Positions 18,937-28,882 are shown, counted from the stretch's first letter. The stretch is DNA of 45,295 nucleotides from an uncultured Clostridia bacterium (GCA_944391745.1 CALXUS010000016.1:1-45295); one strand, 5' to 3'. Numbers and translations: made by a program. Notes: generated by a model not told the origin, from the sequence alone.

Positions 18937-20952
18937 ATGAGAAAAGAAAAAACAAATGTAAAAAATCAAAAAGGTATGACTTTAGTTGCCTTAGTTGTAA
19001 CAATTATTGTACTACTTATTTTAGCAGCTGTAGCTCTTAATTTGACTATAGGTGAAAATGGAATAATTACTAGAACTAAACAAGCAACTATTATAAACGA
19101 AAATGCTAATGTATATGAGCAATTACAACTTAAAGTTGGAGAATATGAAATTGATAAAGTAGAATCAGATAATAATGAAGCAATTCTTTCAAGGTTAAAA
19201 TCTGATGGATATGTAAATGAGGATAATACTGTAAATGTAGAAAATTTAATTGGAAGAAGTATGAAAACAGGGAAAGGAAGTAAAGAGAAAGGAGATGTTT
19301 ATGTATTAGAGCAAATGCAAAAAACAGCATCATCTGTAACTTCTGATTCATCAACAGGTATGGAGTATTATTTAGTTTATTATGCTGAAGGCAATAGTTC
19401 AAATAGAAATTTAGGATTGGCTTTTAAGCATAATTCTGCGACATCTTCTTATGTAGATTGGGATAAGGTCTTTGAAACTGCTGAAAAATATCCAGGGCAG
19501 AATGAGGATAACGAAAATATAGGATTAGATTATTTAGGAAGACCAGTTAATATGGATTTGTGGAGTTATGAGAATTGTGGTACTTACATTGATTTGACTG
19601 GAACTCATCTAGATCAATATGGAGCGATAGCTTCTAAAGGGTATGCTTATAGAGGAAAATATTATGATGGTAAGATTGAAGGAGAAGTTCCGATGTATAT
19701 AAAGCCAACAGGTGCAGACGAATTCTTACCTGTTAAAAAAATGACATATACATTTTCAAAATATACAGAAAAATACGATGAGGAAAATAAAAATTCAGAA
19801 TTAGTGCATGCACCTAAAATTCCAGATAGCGTGGAGAGTATGAAAGGAACATTTTTTAATTGTACAGCTTTGAATGAGGTTGCAGGATTATCTAATAGTT
19901 TAAATGATATGTATGAAACTTTTAGAGGATGTATATCATTAGTTAAAACTCCAGAAATTCCTGATAGTGTTGAAACAATGGCAAGTACATTTATGCATTG
20001 TTCTAATTTAGAGGAAATTTCGAATTTTTCTAAAAATGTTAAAAGCATGAGTTCAACATTTAATGATTGTGGAAAATTGACCAATATACCAGAAATACCA
20101 AATGGTGTTATGGAAATGGATTTAACATTTTCAGGTTGTACAAGTTTAGTTAATGCACCAGAAATACCAAATAGTGCTACAGAAATGTATTCAACATTTT
20201 CAAGTTGTACAAGTTTGGTTGATGCACCGGAAATACCAGATAGTGTAACAAGTTTAGAATTTACATTTTTAAGTTGTACAGCTTTAGTAAATGTACCGAA
20301 GATACCAAATAGTGTAACAAATATGGATTCAACATTTTCAAATTGTACAAGTTTAACAATTGCACCAGAAATACCAGATAGTGTTACAAGTATAAATTCA
20401 ACATTTTCAGGTTGCACAAGTTTAGTCGAAATTCCTAAGTTATCAAATAATGTAACAAATTTATATTCAACATTTTCGGACTGCACAAGTTTAGTAAATG
20501 CACCAACAATACCAGATAGTGTAACAAATATGAGTTCAACATTTTCAGGTTGTATAAGTTTAGTGAATGCACCAACAATACCAGATAATGTAACAAATAT
20601 GAGTTCAACATTTTCAGACTGTTCTAGTTTAGTAGAAGCTCCAAAGATTCCTGAAAAAGTTACTGGTATGAATTCTACTTTTGAAAATTGTATAAATTTG
20701 AAAAAAGCACCAATAATACCTGAAAGTGTCAATACTATTATTACAACATTTAATAATTGTTCTTCTTTAACTGGAACTCTAACTATAAATGCAAAGGTAG
20801 AACCATATTTATATATAAGAGGGTATACAAATTGTTTAAAAGGGGCAGCAACGAATAACGATGCAAGTTTAATTTTAAATGGGACTTCGAATTATTTAAA
20901 TGCAATATATAATACTAAAAGTGATGAGTCTAATATAACATTACAAAAATAA
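18937..20952 (+). CDS. Prepilin-leader surface protein with fourteen 23-residue BspA/LRR-like repeats
   Basis: The 671-residue protein starts with a basic leader and KGMTLVALVVTIIVLLILAAV, a prepilin-type signal and helix without Glu5. A mixed region (about 40-290) follows. Then fourteen tandem 23-residue units run from about residue 293 to 614 with the pattern PxIPxSVTxMxSTFxxCTSLVxA. These resemble BspA-type leucine-rich or DUF285-like repeats seen in gut and oral surface adhesins. A short cap follows. No LPXTG is present, so anchoring would be through the N-terminal helix or assembly in a pilus-like structure. The ribosome site is ggggga. The DNA repeats are 69 bp long and could recombine. 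Confidence 0.75.
   Translation: MRKEKTNVKNQKGMTLVALVVTIIVLLILAAVALNLTIGENGIITRTKQATIINENANVYEQLQLKVGEYEIDKVESDNNEAILSRLKSDGYVNEDNTVNVENLIGRSMKTGKGSKEKGDVYVLEQMQKTASSVTSDSSTGMEYYLVYYAEGNSSNRNLGLAFKHNSATSSYVDWDKVFETAEKYPGQNEDNENIGLDYLGRPVNMDLWSYENCGTYIDLTGTHLDQYGAIASKGYAYRGKYYDGKIEGEVPMYIKPTGADEFLPVKKMTYTFSKYTEKYDEENKNSELVHAPKIPDSVESMKGTFFNCTALNEVAGLSNSLNDMYETFRGCISLVKTPEIPDSVETMASTFMHCSNLEEISNFSKNVKSMSSTFNDCGKLTNIPEIPNGVMEMDLTFSGCTSLVNAPEIPNSATEMYSTFSSCTSLVDAPEIPDSVTSLEFTFLSCTALVNVPKIPNSVTNMDSTFSNCTSLTIAPEIPDSVTSINSTFSGCTSLVEIPKLSNNVTNLYSTFSDCTSLVNAPTIPDSVTNMSSTFSGCISLVNAPTIPDNVTNMSSTFSDCSSLVEAPKIPEKVTGMNSTFENCINLKKAPIIPESVNTIITTFNNCSSLTGTLTINAKVEPYLYIRGYTNCLKGAATNNDASLILNGTSNYLNAIYNTKSDESNITLQK
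19813..20778 (+). repeat. Fourteen tandem 69-bp units within the surface-protein gene
   Basis: Each unit encodes 23 residues. Units 5 to 12 are the most alike and share stretches such as tcaacattttcaggttgtac. The array is in frame throughout, so expansion or contraction would keep the gene open. Confidence 0.85.
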
Positions 20953-20963
20953 ATATAATTTAT

Positions 20964-20990
20964 AAAATCAGCTGAATAAGCTGATTTTAT
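20964..20990 (+). terminator. Terminator after the repeat surface protein
   Basis: AAAATCAGCT, loop GAATA, AGCTGATTTT: a perfect ten-pair stem with a T-rich end. Confidence 0.85.
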
Positions 20991-21013
20991 ATTATAAACA
21001 AATGGGGATTATA

Positions 21014-22673
21014 ATGGAAAAACTTAAAAAATATAGTTTTATTTTAATATTACTATTTTTATTATTATTAAAAATAGTAATTGTTCAGGTTCAACCTGTA
21101 AAAGGCGAATATACTCTGGAATATGATGACCTATTAATGGTGAAAATGACAGATAGTATATTATCAGGTAATTGGCTAGGTGAATATAATTCAAAAACAT
21201 TAATAAAAGGTGTATTTACACCATTATTTATGGCACTTCTTAATATATTTAATATTCCATTTTTAATTGGAAAAGAAATATTATATGGAATAGCATGTAT
21301 AACATTAATTTTAGTTTTAAAAAAGAAAATTGAAAATAAAATTTGTTTAGCGATTATTTACATAATAGTATTATTTAATCCAGTGGAATATTGTTCAGAA
21401 TTGTCTAGGGCATATAGAGATGGTATATATATGTCTTTGATTTTACTTCTACTAGCATGCTTATTCGGAATAATATTTTCTAGAAAAGATAGTTTAAAGA
21501 GACAACTTAAATATTTTATAAGTGGAGGAATAATTTTTTCAGCAATTTATTTATGTAGAGAAGAAACTATATGGCTTATACCATGTATTGGGTTTGTTCT
21601 AATTTCTTGTATTATTTCAATATTAATAGATAAAAAGATTAATGGAAAAGTAAAAAGAATATTATTGTATTTAATTCCTATAATAGAATTTTTAATATTA
21701 ATCAATATTGTTTGTTTCATTAATTATAAGTATTATGGAATTTACACATTAAATCAATATTGGGGTAAACCTTTTAAGTCTGCATATCGGTGCATTAACA
21801 AGGGTAAAGCCGGAATATGAAATAGATAGAGTGCCTGTTACAAAGGAAACAATGGAAAGGTTATTTGAGATAAGTCCAAAATTTGCAGAGCTTAAAGAAT
21901 TTTTCGAAGGTAGAGGAGGAGAAGCTTGGGCTGCTTGTGGAGAGCAAATAGATGGAGAAATAAATGGTGGATATTTTCATTGGGCTTTAATTGATGCTGT
22001 TAAGTCAAGGGGATATTATAAAACAGCAGTCGAGGCTGAAAAGTATTATACAGATTTAGCTGATGAGATAAATAGATTATGCGATGAAGGAGTAATAGAA
22101 AATAGATGTGGAAAAAGAGTTAGTAATACTTGCTATTTTGACTTTGAGGATTTAATAAATGTAGTAAAACAAATGCCTGAAATAATAAAATATCAATATA
22201 TGCTAAATGAAGTGTCAATGGAAGTTTCGAATATAAGTGAAAGTTCTTTAAATAATGCTATTTTAAAAAATAAAGAACTTTTTGAAGATATACTTAATGA
22301 GGATATACAAGATAATAGGTGTTATGAATCTAATTTTAATAAAGTTAGGTTAGTAATAATAGAAACTATAAATAAAATTTATAAAATAATTAACCCATAC
22401 TTATTTTACATTTCATTATTGTGTTTTATTATTGCAATAATTCTTAATTTAAAAAAAATAAAGAATCTATTTGATAAAATCATGGTATTATTGAGTCTAG
22501 CTATATTGTATTTGTCAAGGATGTTTATTATAACTTTCACAAGTACAATGATGTTTAAAGAAGCATTAAATGTTTCATATTTATCAAGTGCATATAATAT
22601 ACAATTTATTTTTTCTATATTGTCTATTATATTTTTAATTAATAGCATAAAGAAAAATATTTATACTATATAA
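21014..22673 (+). CDS. GT-C-like integral membrane protein, interrupted by +1 frameshift at CGG
   Basis: A multi-spanning membrane protein similar to uncharacterised glycosyltransferase family 39-like proteins of gut Bacillota. The first extracytoplasmic loop carries EYDDLLMVKM, like the acidic DD motif of GT-C enzymes. About eight hydrophobic segments precede position 250, then a soluble domain (VPVTKETMERLFEISPKF, GGYFHWALIDAV, YTDLADEINRLCDEG), then three or four more helices. The frames join at C21788: TAT CGG in the first, TAT-(C)-GGT in the joined version, giving SAYGALTR, as I recall from this family. The joined length is 552; without the shift it stops at 268 residues. The ATG at 21014 is preferred over 21002 because ggggat lies 6 bases before it. 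Substrate unknown. Confidence 0.8.
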
Positions 22674-22676
22674 GCC

Positions 22677-22705
22677 TTGTATCTTAAAAATCCTTTTGAT
22701 ATAAT
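22677..22705 (+). promoter_or_regulatory. Promoter of the hydrogenase operon
   Basis: TTGTAT (22677-22682), 17 bases, TATAAT (22700-22705). It is followed by gataggagg before hydC. Confidence 0.75.
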
Positions 22706-22731
22706 AACCACATAAGATAGGAGGTTAGCTC

Positions 22732-23214
22732 ATGTGTGAATGTATAGAAAAAAAGATTAAAGAAGAAATGAAAGAAATATTAGAGGTTTACAAAGTTGAT
22801 AAAGAAAACTTAATTCCAATATTAAATGATGTTCAAGTAAAATATGGGTATATACCTAAAATAGCGCAATTAGAAATCTCAAAATATTTAGATATTCCAA
22901 TGGCCGAAATTTATGGTGTTATAACGTTTTATTCAAGATTTACTTTAGAACCAAAAGGAAAATATAATATTTCAGTGTGCTTAGGAACAGCTTGTTTCGT
23001 AAAAGGTTCACAATCTATATTGGACAGATTAAAAGATAGATTAAAAATTGAAGAAGGTAAAACAACGGCAGATGGCAAATTTTCAATTGATACTACAAGA
23101 TGTGTAGGAGCATGTGGAATAGCACCAGTTTTTACAGTAAATGATGAAGTTTATGGTCATGCTACAGTAAAGAAATTAGATGAAGTACTAGATGAATTAG
23201 AAAAAAAGAATTAA
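22732..23214 (+). CDS. hydC: [FeFe]-hydrogenase / NADH dehydrogenase subunit, NuoE-like (HydC/HndA)
   Basis: The small 2Fe-2S subunit (thioredoxin-like, NuoE family) of the bifurcating hydrogenase. After an N-terminal helical part (IPILNDVQVKYGYIP) the cluster ligands are in CLGTACFVKG and TRCVGACGIAPVF. At 160 residues it is complete. A strong taggagg precedes the ATG. It is the first gene of a hydC-hydB-hydA operon; the enzyme couples NADH and reduced ferredoxin oxidation to H2 formation or the reverse. Confidence 0.93.
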   Translation: MCECIEKKIKEEMKEILEVYKVDKENLIPILNDVQVKYGYIPKIAQLEISKYLDIPMAEIYGVITFYSRFTLEPKGKYNISVCLGTACFVKGSQSILDRLKDRLKIEEGKTTADGKFSIDTTRCVGACGIAPVFTVNDEVYGHATVKKLDEVLDELEKKN

Positions 23215-23260
23215 AATTTTACGAAAAGGACTGTCAAAAAAATAAAAAAGGAGGTCGCCA

Positions 23261-25117
23261 TTGAAGACTTTAGAAGAAATTAATAAAATAAGAGCGGAAA
23301 AAAGAAAAGAATTAGATTTAAGAAAAAACACTGCTGCTGATACAAGAGAAAAGCATATATTAGTATGCCAAGGTACAGGATGTACATCTTCGAAATCACC
23401 AGAAATTTTAGAAAATTTCAAAAGAATAATTAAAGAAAAAAATATACAAAATGTAAGGGTTATAAAAACAGGATGTTTTGGATTATGCGCAAAGGGTCCT
23501 ATTGTAATTATTAGACCAGAAGATACTTTTTATGCAATGGTTAAACCAGAAGATTGCAAAGAAATAATTGAATCTCATATACAAAATGGAAAGATTGTAG
23601 ATAGATTACTTTGCAGAGATATAGATGGGACAAAAGTTCAAAGATTGGATGACTTGAATTTTTATAAAAAGCAAAAAAGAATTGCATTAAAAAATTGTGG
23701 TGTTATTAATCCAGAAGATATAGATGAATACATAGCTTTTGATGGATATAGAGCTTTACCTAGAGTTTTATTTGAAATGGACCAAGATGAGGTAATAGAT
23801 ATAATTACAAAATCTGGTTTAAGAGGTAGAGGTGGAGCTGGTTTCCCAACGGGCAAAAAGTGGAAGAGTGCAAAAGAGGCTGAAGGCGATGTTAAATATG
23901 TTGTGTGCAATGCAGATGAAGGTGATCCAGGAGCTTTTATGGATAGAAGTATACTAGAAGGTGATCCTCATGCAATACTAGAAGCTATGGAAATTGCAGG
24001 GTTTGCAATTGGTGCACAAAAAGGATTTATATATGTAAGGGCTGAATATCCAATAGCAGTTCAAAGATTAAAAATAGCAATCGGGCAAGCAAGAGATTAT
24101 GGAATACTTGGTGAAAATATATTTGGCACAGATTTTTCTTTTGACATAGAAATAAGACTTGGTGCAGGAGCTTTCGTTTGTGGTGAAGAAACAGCTCTTT
24201 TAGAATCAATCGAAGGAAAAAGAGGCCAACCAAGAGTAAAACCACCATATCCTGCTACATCAGGCTTATGGGGAAAACCAACATTAATTAATAATGTTGA
24301 AACTTATGCAAATATTGCTCAAATTATTTTAAAAGGACCTGAATGGTATTCATCAATAGGTACAGAAAATTCAAAAGGAACTAAAGTTTTTGCTTTAGGT
24401 GGAAATGTTAATAATGTAGGATTGGTTGAAGTTCCAATGGGTACTACATTAAGAGAAATAGTATATGATATTGGTGGCGGAATCCCAAATGGCAGAGAAT
24501 TTAAAGCAGCACAAACAGGTGGACCTTCAGGAGGATGTATTCCAAAAGAGCATTTAGATACACCGATTGATTATGAGTCATTAAAGCAAATTGGTTCAAT
24601 GATGGGTTCAGGTGGACTAATTGTAATGGATGATACAAAATGTATGGTTTGTTTAGCAAAATTCTATTTACAATTTACTGTAAGTGAAAGCTGTGGTAAA
24701 TGTACTCCTTGTAGAATTGGAACAAAAAGGATGCTTGAAATATTAGAGAGATTATGTAGTGGTGAAGGCGAAGAATATGATATATATAGACTAGAAAAAC
24801 TAGCTGTAAATATTCAAAAATCTAGTATTTGTGGACTAGGTCAAAGTGCACCAAATCCAGTTATAAGTACATTAAAATATTTTAGAGATGAATTTAGACA
24901 ACATGCAATAGAAAAAGAATGTAAAGCAATGGAATGTAAAGCTTTAGCAAGAATTCAAATTGATGAGGAAAAATGTAAAGCTTGCGGGTTATGTCAAAGA
25001 AATTGTCCAGTTGGAGCTATTGAAGGCGAAGGAAGAGAAAAGAGAGTTATAAATCAAGATAAATGTATTAAGTGTGGAACTTGTATTAAGGCATGCCCAT
25101 TTCACGCCATCGGGTAA
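23261..25117 (+). CDS. hydB: Electron-bifurcating hydrogenase subunit, NuoF-like (HydB/HndC)
   Basis: The FMN and NADH-binding subunit. An N-terminal thioredoxin-like 2Fe-2S domain (VCQGTGCTSSKSPEI, TGCFGLCAKGP) is fused to the NuoF core with GLRGRGGAGFPTGKKW, NADEGDPGAFMDR and the 4Fe-4S site ESCGKCTPCRIGTKR. Two ferredoxin clusters close the protein (CKACGLCQRNCPVG and CIKCGTCIKACP). The length of 618 is normal. The start is TTG with aaggaggt upstream, 46 bp after hydC. Its stop codon abuts a large palindromic element. Confidence 0.95.
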   Translation: MKTLEEINKIRAEKRKELDLRKNTAADTREKHILVCQGTGCTSSKSPEILENFKRIIKEKNIQNVRVIKTGCFGLCAKGPIVIIRPEDTFYAMVKPEDCKEIIESHIQNGKIVDRLLCRDIDGTKVQRLDDLNFYKKQKRIALKNCGVINPEDIDEYIAFDGYRALPRVLFEMDQDEVIDIITKSGLRGRGGAGFPTGKKWKSAKEAEGDVKYVVCNADEGDPGAFMDRSILEGDPHAILEAMEIAGFAIGAQKGFIYVRAEYPIAVQRLKIAIGQARDYGILGENIFGTDFSFDIEIRLGAGAFVCGEETALLESIEGKRGQPRVKPPYPATSGLWGKPTLINNVETYANIAQIILKGPEWYSSIGTENSKGTKVFALGGNVNNVGLVEVPMGTTLREIVYDIGGGIPNGREFKAAQTGGPSGGCIPKEHLDTPIDYESLKQIGSMMGSGGLIVMDDTKCMVCLAKFYLQFTVSESCGKCTPCRIGTKRMLEILERLCSGEGEEYDIYRLEKLAVNIQKSSICGLGQSAPNPVISTLKYFRDEFRQHAIEKECKAMECKALARIQIDEEKCKACGLCQRNCPVGAIEGEGREKRVINQDKCIKCGTCIKACPFHAIG

Positions 25118-25238
25118 AATCAATGAAAAGCATCAAATTGCGTCGTTAAATTCCAAAAGAAAATCCTCAACGTGCAAATAGCACGCCTCCGGTTTTATTT
25201 TGAAATTTGCCTAGCATTTCTCGCTTTTGCTTGATTTT
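25116..25238 (+). repeat. 123-bp imperfect palindromic element between hydB and hydA
   Basis: Two arms of about 58-60 bp are arranged head to head around a five-base loop (aaata, 25176-25180). Well-paired blocks are AAAATCAA and AAAAGC at the ends, AAATTYCAAAAKAAAA in the middle and CGTGC/GCACG at the tip; the remainder is loosely paired (about two thirds identity between arms). It begins at the second base of the hydB stop codon. The inner part is more GC-rich than its surroundings. It may be a MITE/REP-like dispersed element or a strong RNA hairpin setting the hydA level. No second copy is seen in this window. Confidence 0.65.
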
Positions 25239-25300
25239 AAGAAGAAATAAATTCAAAGAATAAATTTCGTAATACGTCATTAAAAATAGAGGAGGAAAAA

Positions 25301-27043
25301 ATGGTAAACCTAAAAATAGATGATAAAAAAGTATGTGTACCAGAAGGAACGACAATACTAGAAGCGGCAAGGCAAGCTGGAATCGATATACCTACACTAT
25401 GCTTCTTAAAAGACATAAATGAAGTCGGAGATTGTAGAATGTGTATTGTAGAAGTTGAAGGAAGAAGAGGGTTTGCAACTTCATGTATTCAAACAGTTGA
25501 AGAAGGTATGGTGGTTCACACACATACACAAAATGTACTAGAGGCAAGACACGTTATATTAGATTTAATAATTTCAAACCATGCAAAAGACTGTTTAACT
25601 TGTACTCGTTCAGGAAACTGTGAATTGCAAGATTTAGCAATAAAATTCAATGTATTAGATAATGAATTTACTGGAGAAAAGTCAGTACATAAAATAGATG
25701 ATAAATCTCCATCAATAGTAAGAGACTTCAACAAATGTATTTTATGTAGAAGATGTGTTGCTACTTGTAAAAAAGTTCAACAAATTGGAGCTATTGATTG
25801 TATAAATAGAGGTTTTGAATCATGTATTTCAACTACTTATGACCATAGTTTAAATGATGTAGATTGTACCTTTTGCGGTCAATGCATTGAATCTTGCCCA
25901 ACAGGAGCACTTCATGAAAAGGAAAATATAAATGATGTATGGGCTAAGTTAAAAGACCCAGATACTTATGTTGTTGTACAAACAGCTCCATCAATAAGAG
26001 TTGCACTTGGCGAAGAATTTGGAATGGAGATTGGAACAAATGTTACTGGAAAAATGATTTCAGCATTAAAGAGCCTAGGATTTGATAAAGTTTTTGATAC
26101 AAATACGGGTGCAGATTTTACAATAATGGAAGAAGCAACAGAACTTGTAAAAAGATTGAGAAACAATGATAATCTACCTATGACAACATCTTGTTGTCCA
26201 GCTTGGGTAAAATATACAGAAATGTTTTATCCAGAAAATATTCCTCATTTATCTAGTTGCAAATCACCACATCAAATGTTAGGAGCTATTATAAAATCAT
26301 ATTTTGCAGAGAAAAATCATATTGATCCAAGTAAAATATATGTTGTATCTGTAATGCCATGTATAGCTAAGAAATACGAAAGACAACGTGAAGAAATGAA
26401 AGTAAATGGATTATGGGATGTGGATGCAGTAATTACAACAAGAGAACTTGCAAGAATGATAAAACAAGCAAATATAGATTTTAAAATGCTTGAGGATGAT
26501 GTGTTTGATAACCCAATGGGAGAAGCAACAGGAGCTGGAGCTATATTTGGTACAACAGGTGGAGTTATGGAAGCCGCATTAAGAGCAGCCTATGAGCTTA
26601 TGACTGGTGAAGAGCTTAAAAAAGTAGAATTTGAACAAGTTAGAGGAGAAAAAGGAATAAAAAAAGCAACAGTTCAAATCGGTGACAAACAAATTAGAGT
26701 AGCTGTCGCACATGGCCTTGGAAATGCTAAAAAAATAATGGAAGAAATTAAGAGCGGAAAAGCAGATTATCAATTTGTTGAAGTTATGGCTTGCCCAGGA
26801 GGATGTATAATGGGCGGTGGACAACCAATAAAGAACTCAAAAACTAGAGCATCAGTTGATGTTAGAAGAAAAAGAGCAGAAGCGATGTATAGTATAGATG
26901 AAAGAAGTACTATAAGAAAATCTCAGGATAATCCAATATTAAAAGCAATTTATAAAGAATATATTGGTCAACCTGGAGAGCATAAGGCACACGAACTTTT
27001 ACATACACATTATGAGAAGAAAGAAAAATATAATATATTTTAG
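25301..27043 (+). CDS. hydA: [FeFe]-hydrogenase catalytic subunit HydA
   Basis: The H-cluster subunit of the trimeric bifurcating hydrogenase. In order: a 2Fe-2S domain (CFLKDINEVGDCRMC), a His/Cys 4Fe-4S site (HAKDCLTCTRSGNCELQ), two 4Fe-4S clusters (CILCRRCVATCKKV, CTFCGQCIESCPTG), then the three H-cluster motifs: TTSCCPAW near 295, MPCIAKKYE near 352 and MACPGGCIMGGGQP at 495-508. The length is 580 residues. A gaggagg site precedes the ATG. The hairpin element after hydB separates it from the other two subunits, so differential expression within the operon is possible. The maturases HydE, HydF and HydG are not in the window. Confidence 0.96.
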   Translation: MVNLKIDDKKVCVPEGTTILEAARQAGIDIPTLCFLKDINEVGDCRMCIVEVEGRRGFATSCIQTVEEGMVVHTHTQNVLEARHVILDLIISNHAKDCLTCTRSGNCELQDLAIKFNVLDNEFTGEKSVHKIDDKSPSIVRDFNKCILCRRCVATCKKVQQIGAIDCINRGFESCISTTYDHSLNDVDCTFCGQCIESCPTGALHEKENINDVWAKLKDPDTYVVVQTAPSIRVALGEEFGMEIGTNVTGKMISALKSLGFDKVFDTNTGADFTIMEEATELVKRLRNNDNLPMTTSCCPAWVKYTEMFYPENIPHLSSCKSPHQMLGAIIKSYFAEKNHIDPSKIYVVSVMPCIAKKYERQREEMKVNGLWDVDAVITTRELARMIKQANIDFKMLEDDVFDNPMGEATGAGAIFGTTGGVMEAALRAAYELMTGEELKKVEFEQVRGEKGIKKATVQIGDKQIRVAVAHGLGNAKKIMEEIKSGKADYQFVEVMACPGGCIMGGGQPIKNSKTRASVDVRRKRAEAMYSIDERSTIRKSQDNPILKAIYKEYIGQPGEHKAHELLHTHYEKKEKYNIF

Positions 27044-27064
27044 GATGTTTTAGAGTTGTTTTTG

Positions 27065-27098
27065 GGGATGTTTTTGGGGACACCTTCCAAAAACAGCT
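27065..27098 (+). repeat. GGGGACACCTTCC repeat, copy A
   Basis: A 34-base unit upstream of the T-box, GGGATGTTTTTGGGGACACC followed by TTCCAAAAACAGCT. Copy B (27425-27458) is its inverted repeat with one mismatch. It resembles REP-type palindromes mobilised by Y1 (RAYT) transposases; this association is from memory. Confidence 0.75.
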
Positions 27099-27166
27099 AA
27101 CATTAAATAGCAATTTTAAATTTGTTATATATAATTAATTTTCATTATAAGGTATGATAAACAATC

Positions 27167-27195
27167 TTGACAAATACATCGGTACGGTGTAAAAT
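27167..27195 (+). promoter_or_regulatory. Promoter of the T-box-glyS transcript
   Basis: TTGACA (27167-27172), 17 bases, TAAAAT (27190-27195), just before the T-box leader. Confidence 0.75.
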
Positions 27196-27199
27196 ATAA

Positions 27200-27404
27200 G
27201 TGCGTTGAAAGAGAAAAAGTGTAAAATGTGTTTAAAGAGAGTAAGCGACGGTGAGATGCTTATAACAAATATACATGGGGAGCTCTGGAGCAAATTAAAT
27301 AGTAATTAAGGTGGACATTTTAAGTCAATTAGGGTGGAACCGCGTAAGCATATATAAGCTTTCGTCCCTAACTATTAAATAGTTAGGGATGAGGGCTATT
27401 TTTT
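27200..27404 (+). promoter_or_regulatory. T-box riboswitch (glycine) controlling glyS
   Basis: The T-box signature AGGGTGGAACCGCG is at 27331-27344. It is followed by the terminator TCCCTAACTATT / AATAGTTAGGGA (27365-27389) and a T run at 27399-27404. The antiterminator would pair the T-box with tttcgtccct. The Stem I region has the gcgacggtgag and ctctggagc elements. The specifier region GGGGAG (27277-27282) offers Gly codons GGG and GGA, matching the downstream glycyl-tRNA synthetase. Uncharged tRNA-Gly is expected to switch on glyS. Confidence 0.93.
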
Positions 27405-27424
27405 GACCATTTGGGGATTCCTTA

Positions 27425-27458
27425 AGCTGTTTTCGGAAGGTGTCCCCAAAAACATCCC
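27425..27458 (-). repeat. GGGGACACCTTCC repeat, copy B (inverted)
   Basis: The reverse complement of copy A over 34 bases with one mismatch. It lies between the T-box terminator and the glyS ribosome site, so it is part of the glyS 5' untranslated region. With copy A it brackets the T-box. Confidence 0.75.
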
Positions 27459-27477
27459 TAAAAAAGGAGGAATATTT

Positions 27478-28860
27478 ATGGTAAAAGACATGGAGACTAT
27501 TGTTAATTTATGCAAATCAAGAGGATATATTTATCCTGGTTCAGAAATTTATGGCGGATTGGCTAATACTTGGGATTATGGACCTCTAGGTGTTGAACTT
27601 AAAAACAATGTTAAAGCACTTTGGAGAAAGAAGTTCATACAGGAAAAGAAAGATATAGTAGGTTTAGATGCAGCAATACTTATGAATCCTGAAACATGGG
27701 TTGCATCAGGACATTTATCTGGATTTTCAGATCCACTTATTGATTGTAAAGAATGTAAAACAAGACACAGAGCGGATAAACTAATTGAAGAATGGGCTCA
27801 CGAGCACAACAAAGACATAATAGCAGATGGTTGGACTGATGAGCAATTGGTTAATTTTATAAATGAAAATAAAATACCATGTCCAAACTGTGGAAAGACC
27901 AATTTTACAAACATTCGTAAGTTTAATTTAATGTTTAAAACTTTTCAAGGTGTTACAGAAGATAGCACTTCTACAGTATATTTAAGACCTGAAACAGCTC
28001 AAGGTATATTTGTAGATTTTAAAAATGTTTTAAGAACTACAAGAAAGAAAATGCCAATGGGTATTGCACAGATTGGTAAAGCTTTTAGAAATGAAATAAC
28101 ACCAGGTAACTTTACATTTAGAACTCGTGAATTTGAACAGATGGAATTAGAGTTCTTCTGCAAGCCAGGAACAGATTTAGATTGGTTTAAATATTGGAAA
28201 GAATTCTGCGAAAATTGGTTATTAAGTTTAGGAATGAAAAAAGAAAATATTAGACTTAGAGACCATTCAAAAGAAGAACTTGTATTTTATAGTAAAGCTA
28301 CAACAGATATAGAATTTAATTTCCCATTTGGTTGGGGCGAATTATGGGGCATAGCAGATAGAACAGATTATGATTTAACACAACATATAAATCATTCAAA
28401 ACAAGATTTGAGTTATTTAGACCCAGAGACAAATGAAAGATATGTACCTTATGTAATAGAACCATCATTAGGTGCAGATAGAGTAACACTTGCATTCTTA
28501 TGTGATGCTTATGATGTAGAAGATTTAGGAGAAAGAGATTCAAGAGTTGTACTTCACTTACATCCAGCACTTGCTCCATACAAAGTAGCAATTTTGCCTC
28601 TATCTAAAAAATTAGGTGATAAAGCAAATGAAATATATGACAAATTGTCTAAGAGCTTTAATTGTGACTATGATGAAGCTGGTTCAATAGGTAAGAGATA
28701 TAGAAGAGAAGACGAAATTGGAACTCCATATTGCTTAACAGTTGATTTTGATACATTGGAAGATAATATGGTTACAATAAGAGATAGAGATACAATGGAA
28801 CAAGTTAGAATTCCAATTGATGAAGTAGAAAATTATATAAATGAAAAAATTGAATTTTAG
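27478..28860 (+). CDS. glyS: Glycyl-tRNA synthetase, single-chain alpha2 type
   Basis: A class II synthetase charging tRNA-Gly, of the eukaryote-like dimeric type and not the GlyQ/GlyS tetramer. Conserved stretches are [71 protein letters not shown] and EPSLGADR, plus a CIHRO-type anticodon domain at the end. The open frame extends further upstream through copy B, but AAGGAGG at 27464-27470 and the conserved [16 protein letters not shown] fix the start at 27478, giving 460 residues. It is regulated by the preceding T-box. Confidence 0.95.
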   Translation: MVKDMETIVNLCKSRGYIYPGSEIYGGLANTWDYGPLGVELKNNVKALWRKKFIQEKKDIVGLDAAILMNPETWVASGHLSGFSDPLIDCKECKTRHRADKLIEEWAHEHNKDIIADGWTDEQLVNFINENKIPCPNCGKTNFTNIRKFNLMFKTFQGVTEDSTSTVYLRPETAQGIFVDFKNVLRTTRKKMPMGIAQIGKAFRNEITPGNFTFRTREFEQMELEFFCKPGTDLDWFKYWKEFCENWLLSLGMKKENIRLRDHSKEELVFYSKATTDIEFNFPFGWGELWGIADRTDYDLTQHINHSKQDLSYLDPETNERYVPYVIEPSLGADRVTLAFLCDAYDVEDLGERDSRVVLHLHPALAPYKVAILPLSKKLGDKANEIYDKLSKSFNCDYDEAGSIGKRYRREDEIGTPYCLTVDFDTLEDNMVTIRDRDTMEQVRIPIDEVENYINEKIEF

Positions 28861-28882
28861 ATTAATCTTGGTTATTTAGGGT

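Noticed and set aside
19662..20732. Long minus-strand ORF opposite the repeat protein
   Set aside because: It mirrors the repetitive plus-strand codons, has no ribosome site and encodes no recognisable domain.
19813..20778. CRISPR array or satellite DNA
   Set aside because: The 69-bp units are contiguous, in frame and have no unique spacers; they encode protein repeats.
25167..25370. Small minus-strand ORF across the hydB-hydA gap
   Set aside because: It lies on the palindromic element and the hydA start and is hydrophobic by chance of AT-rich sequence; no ribosome site.
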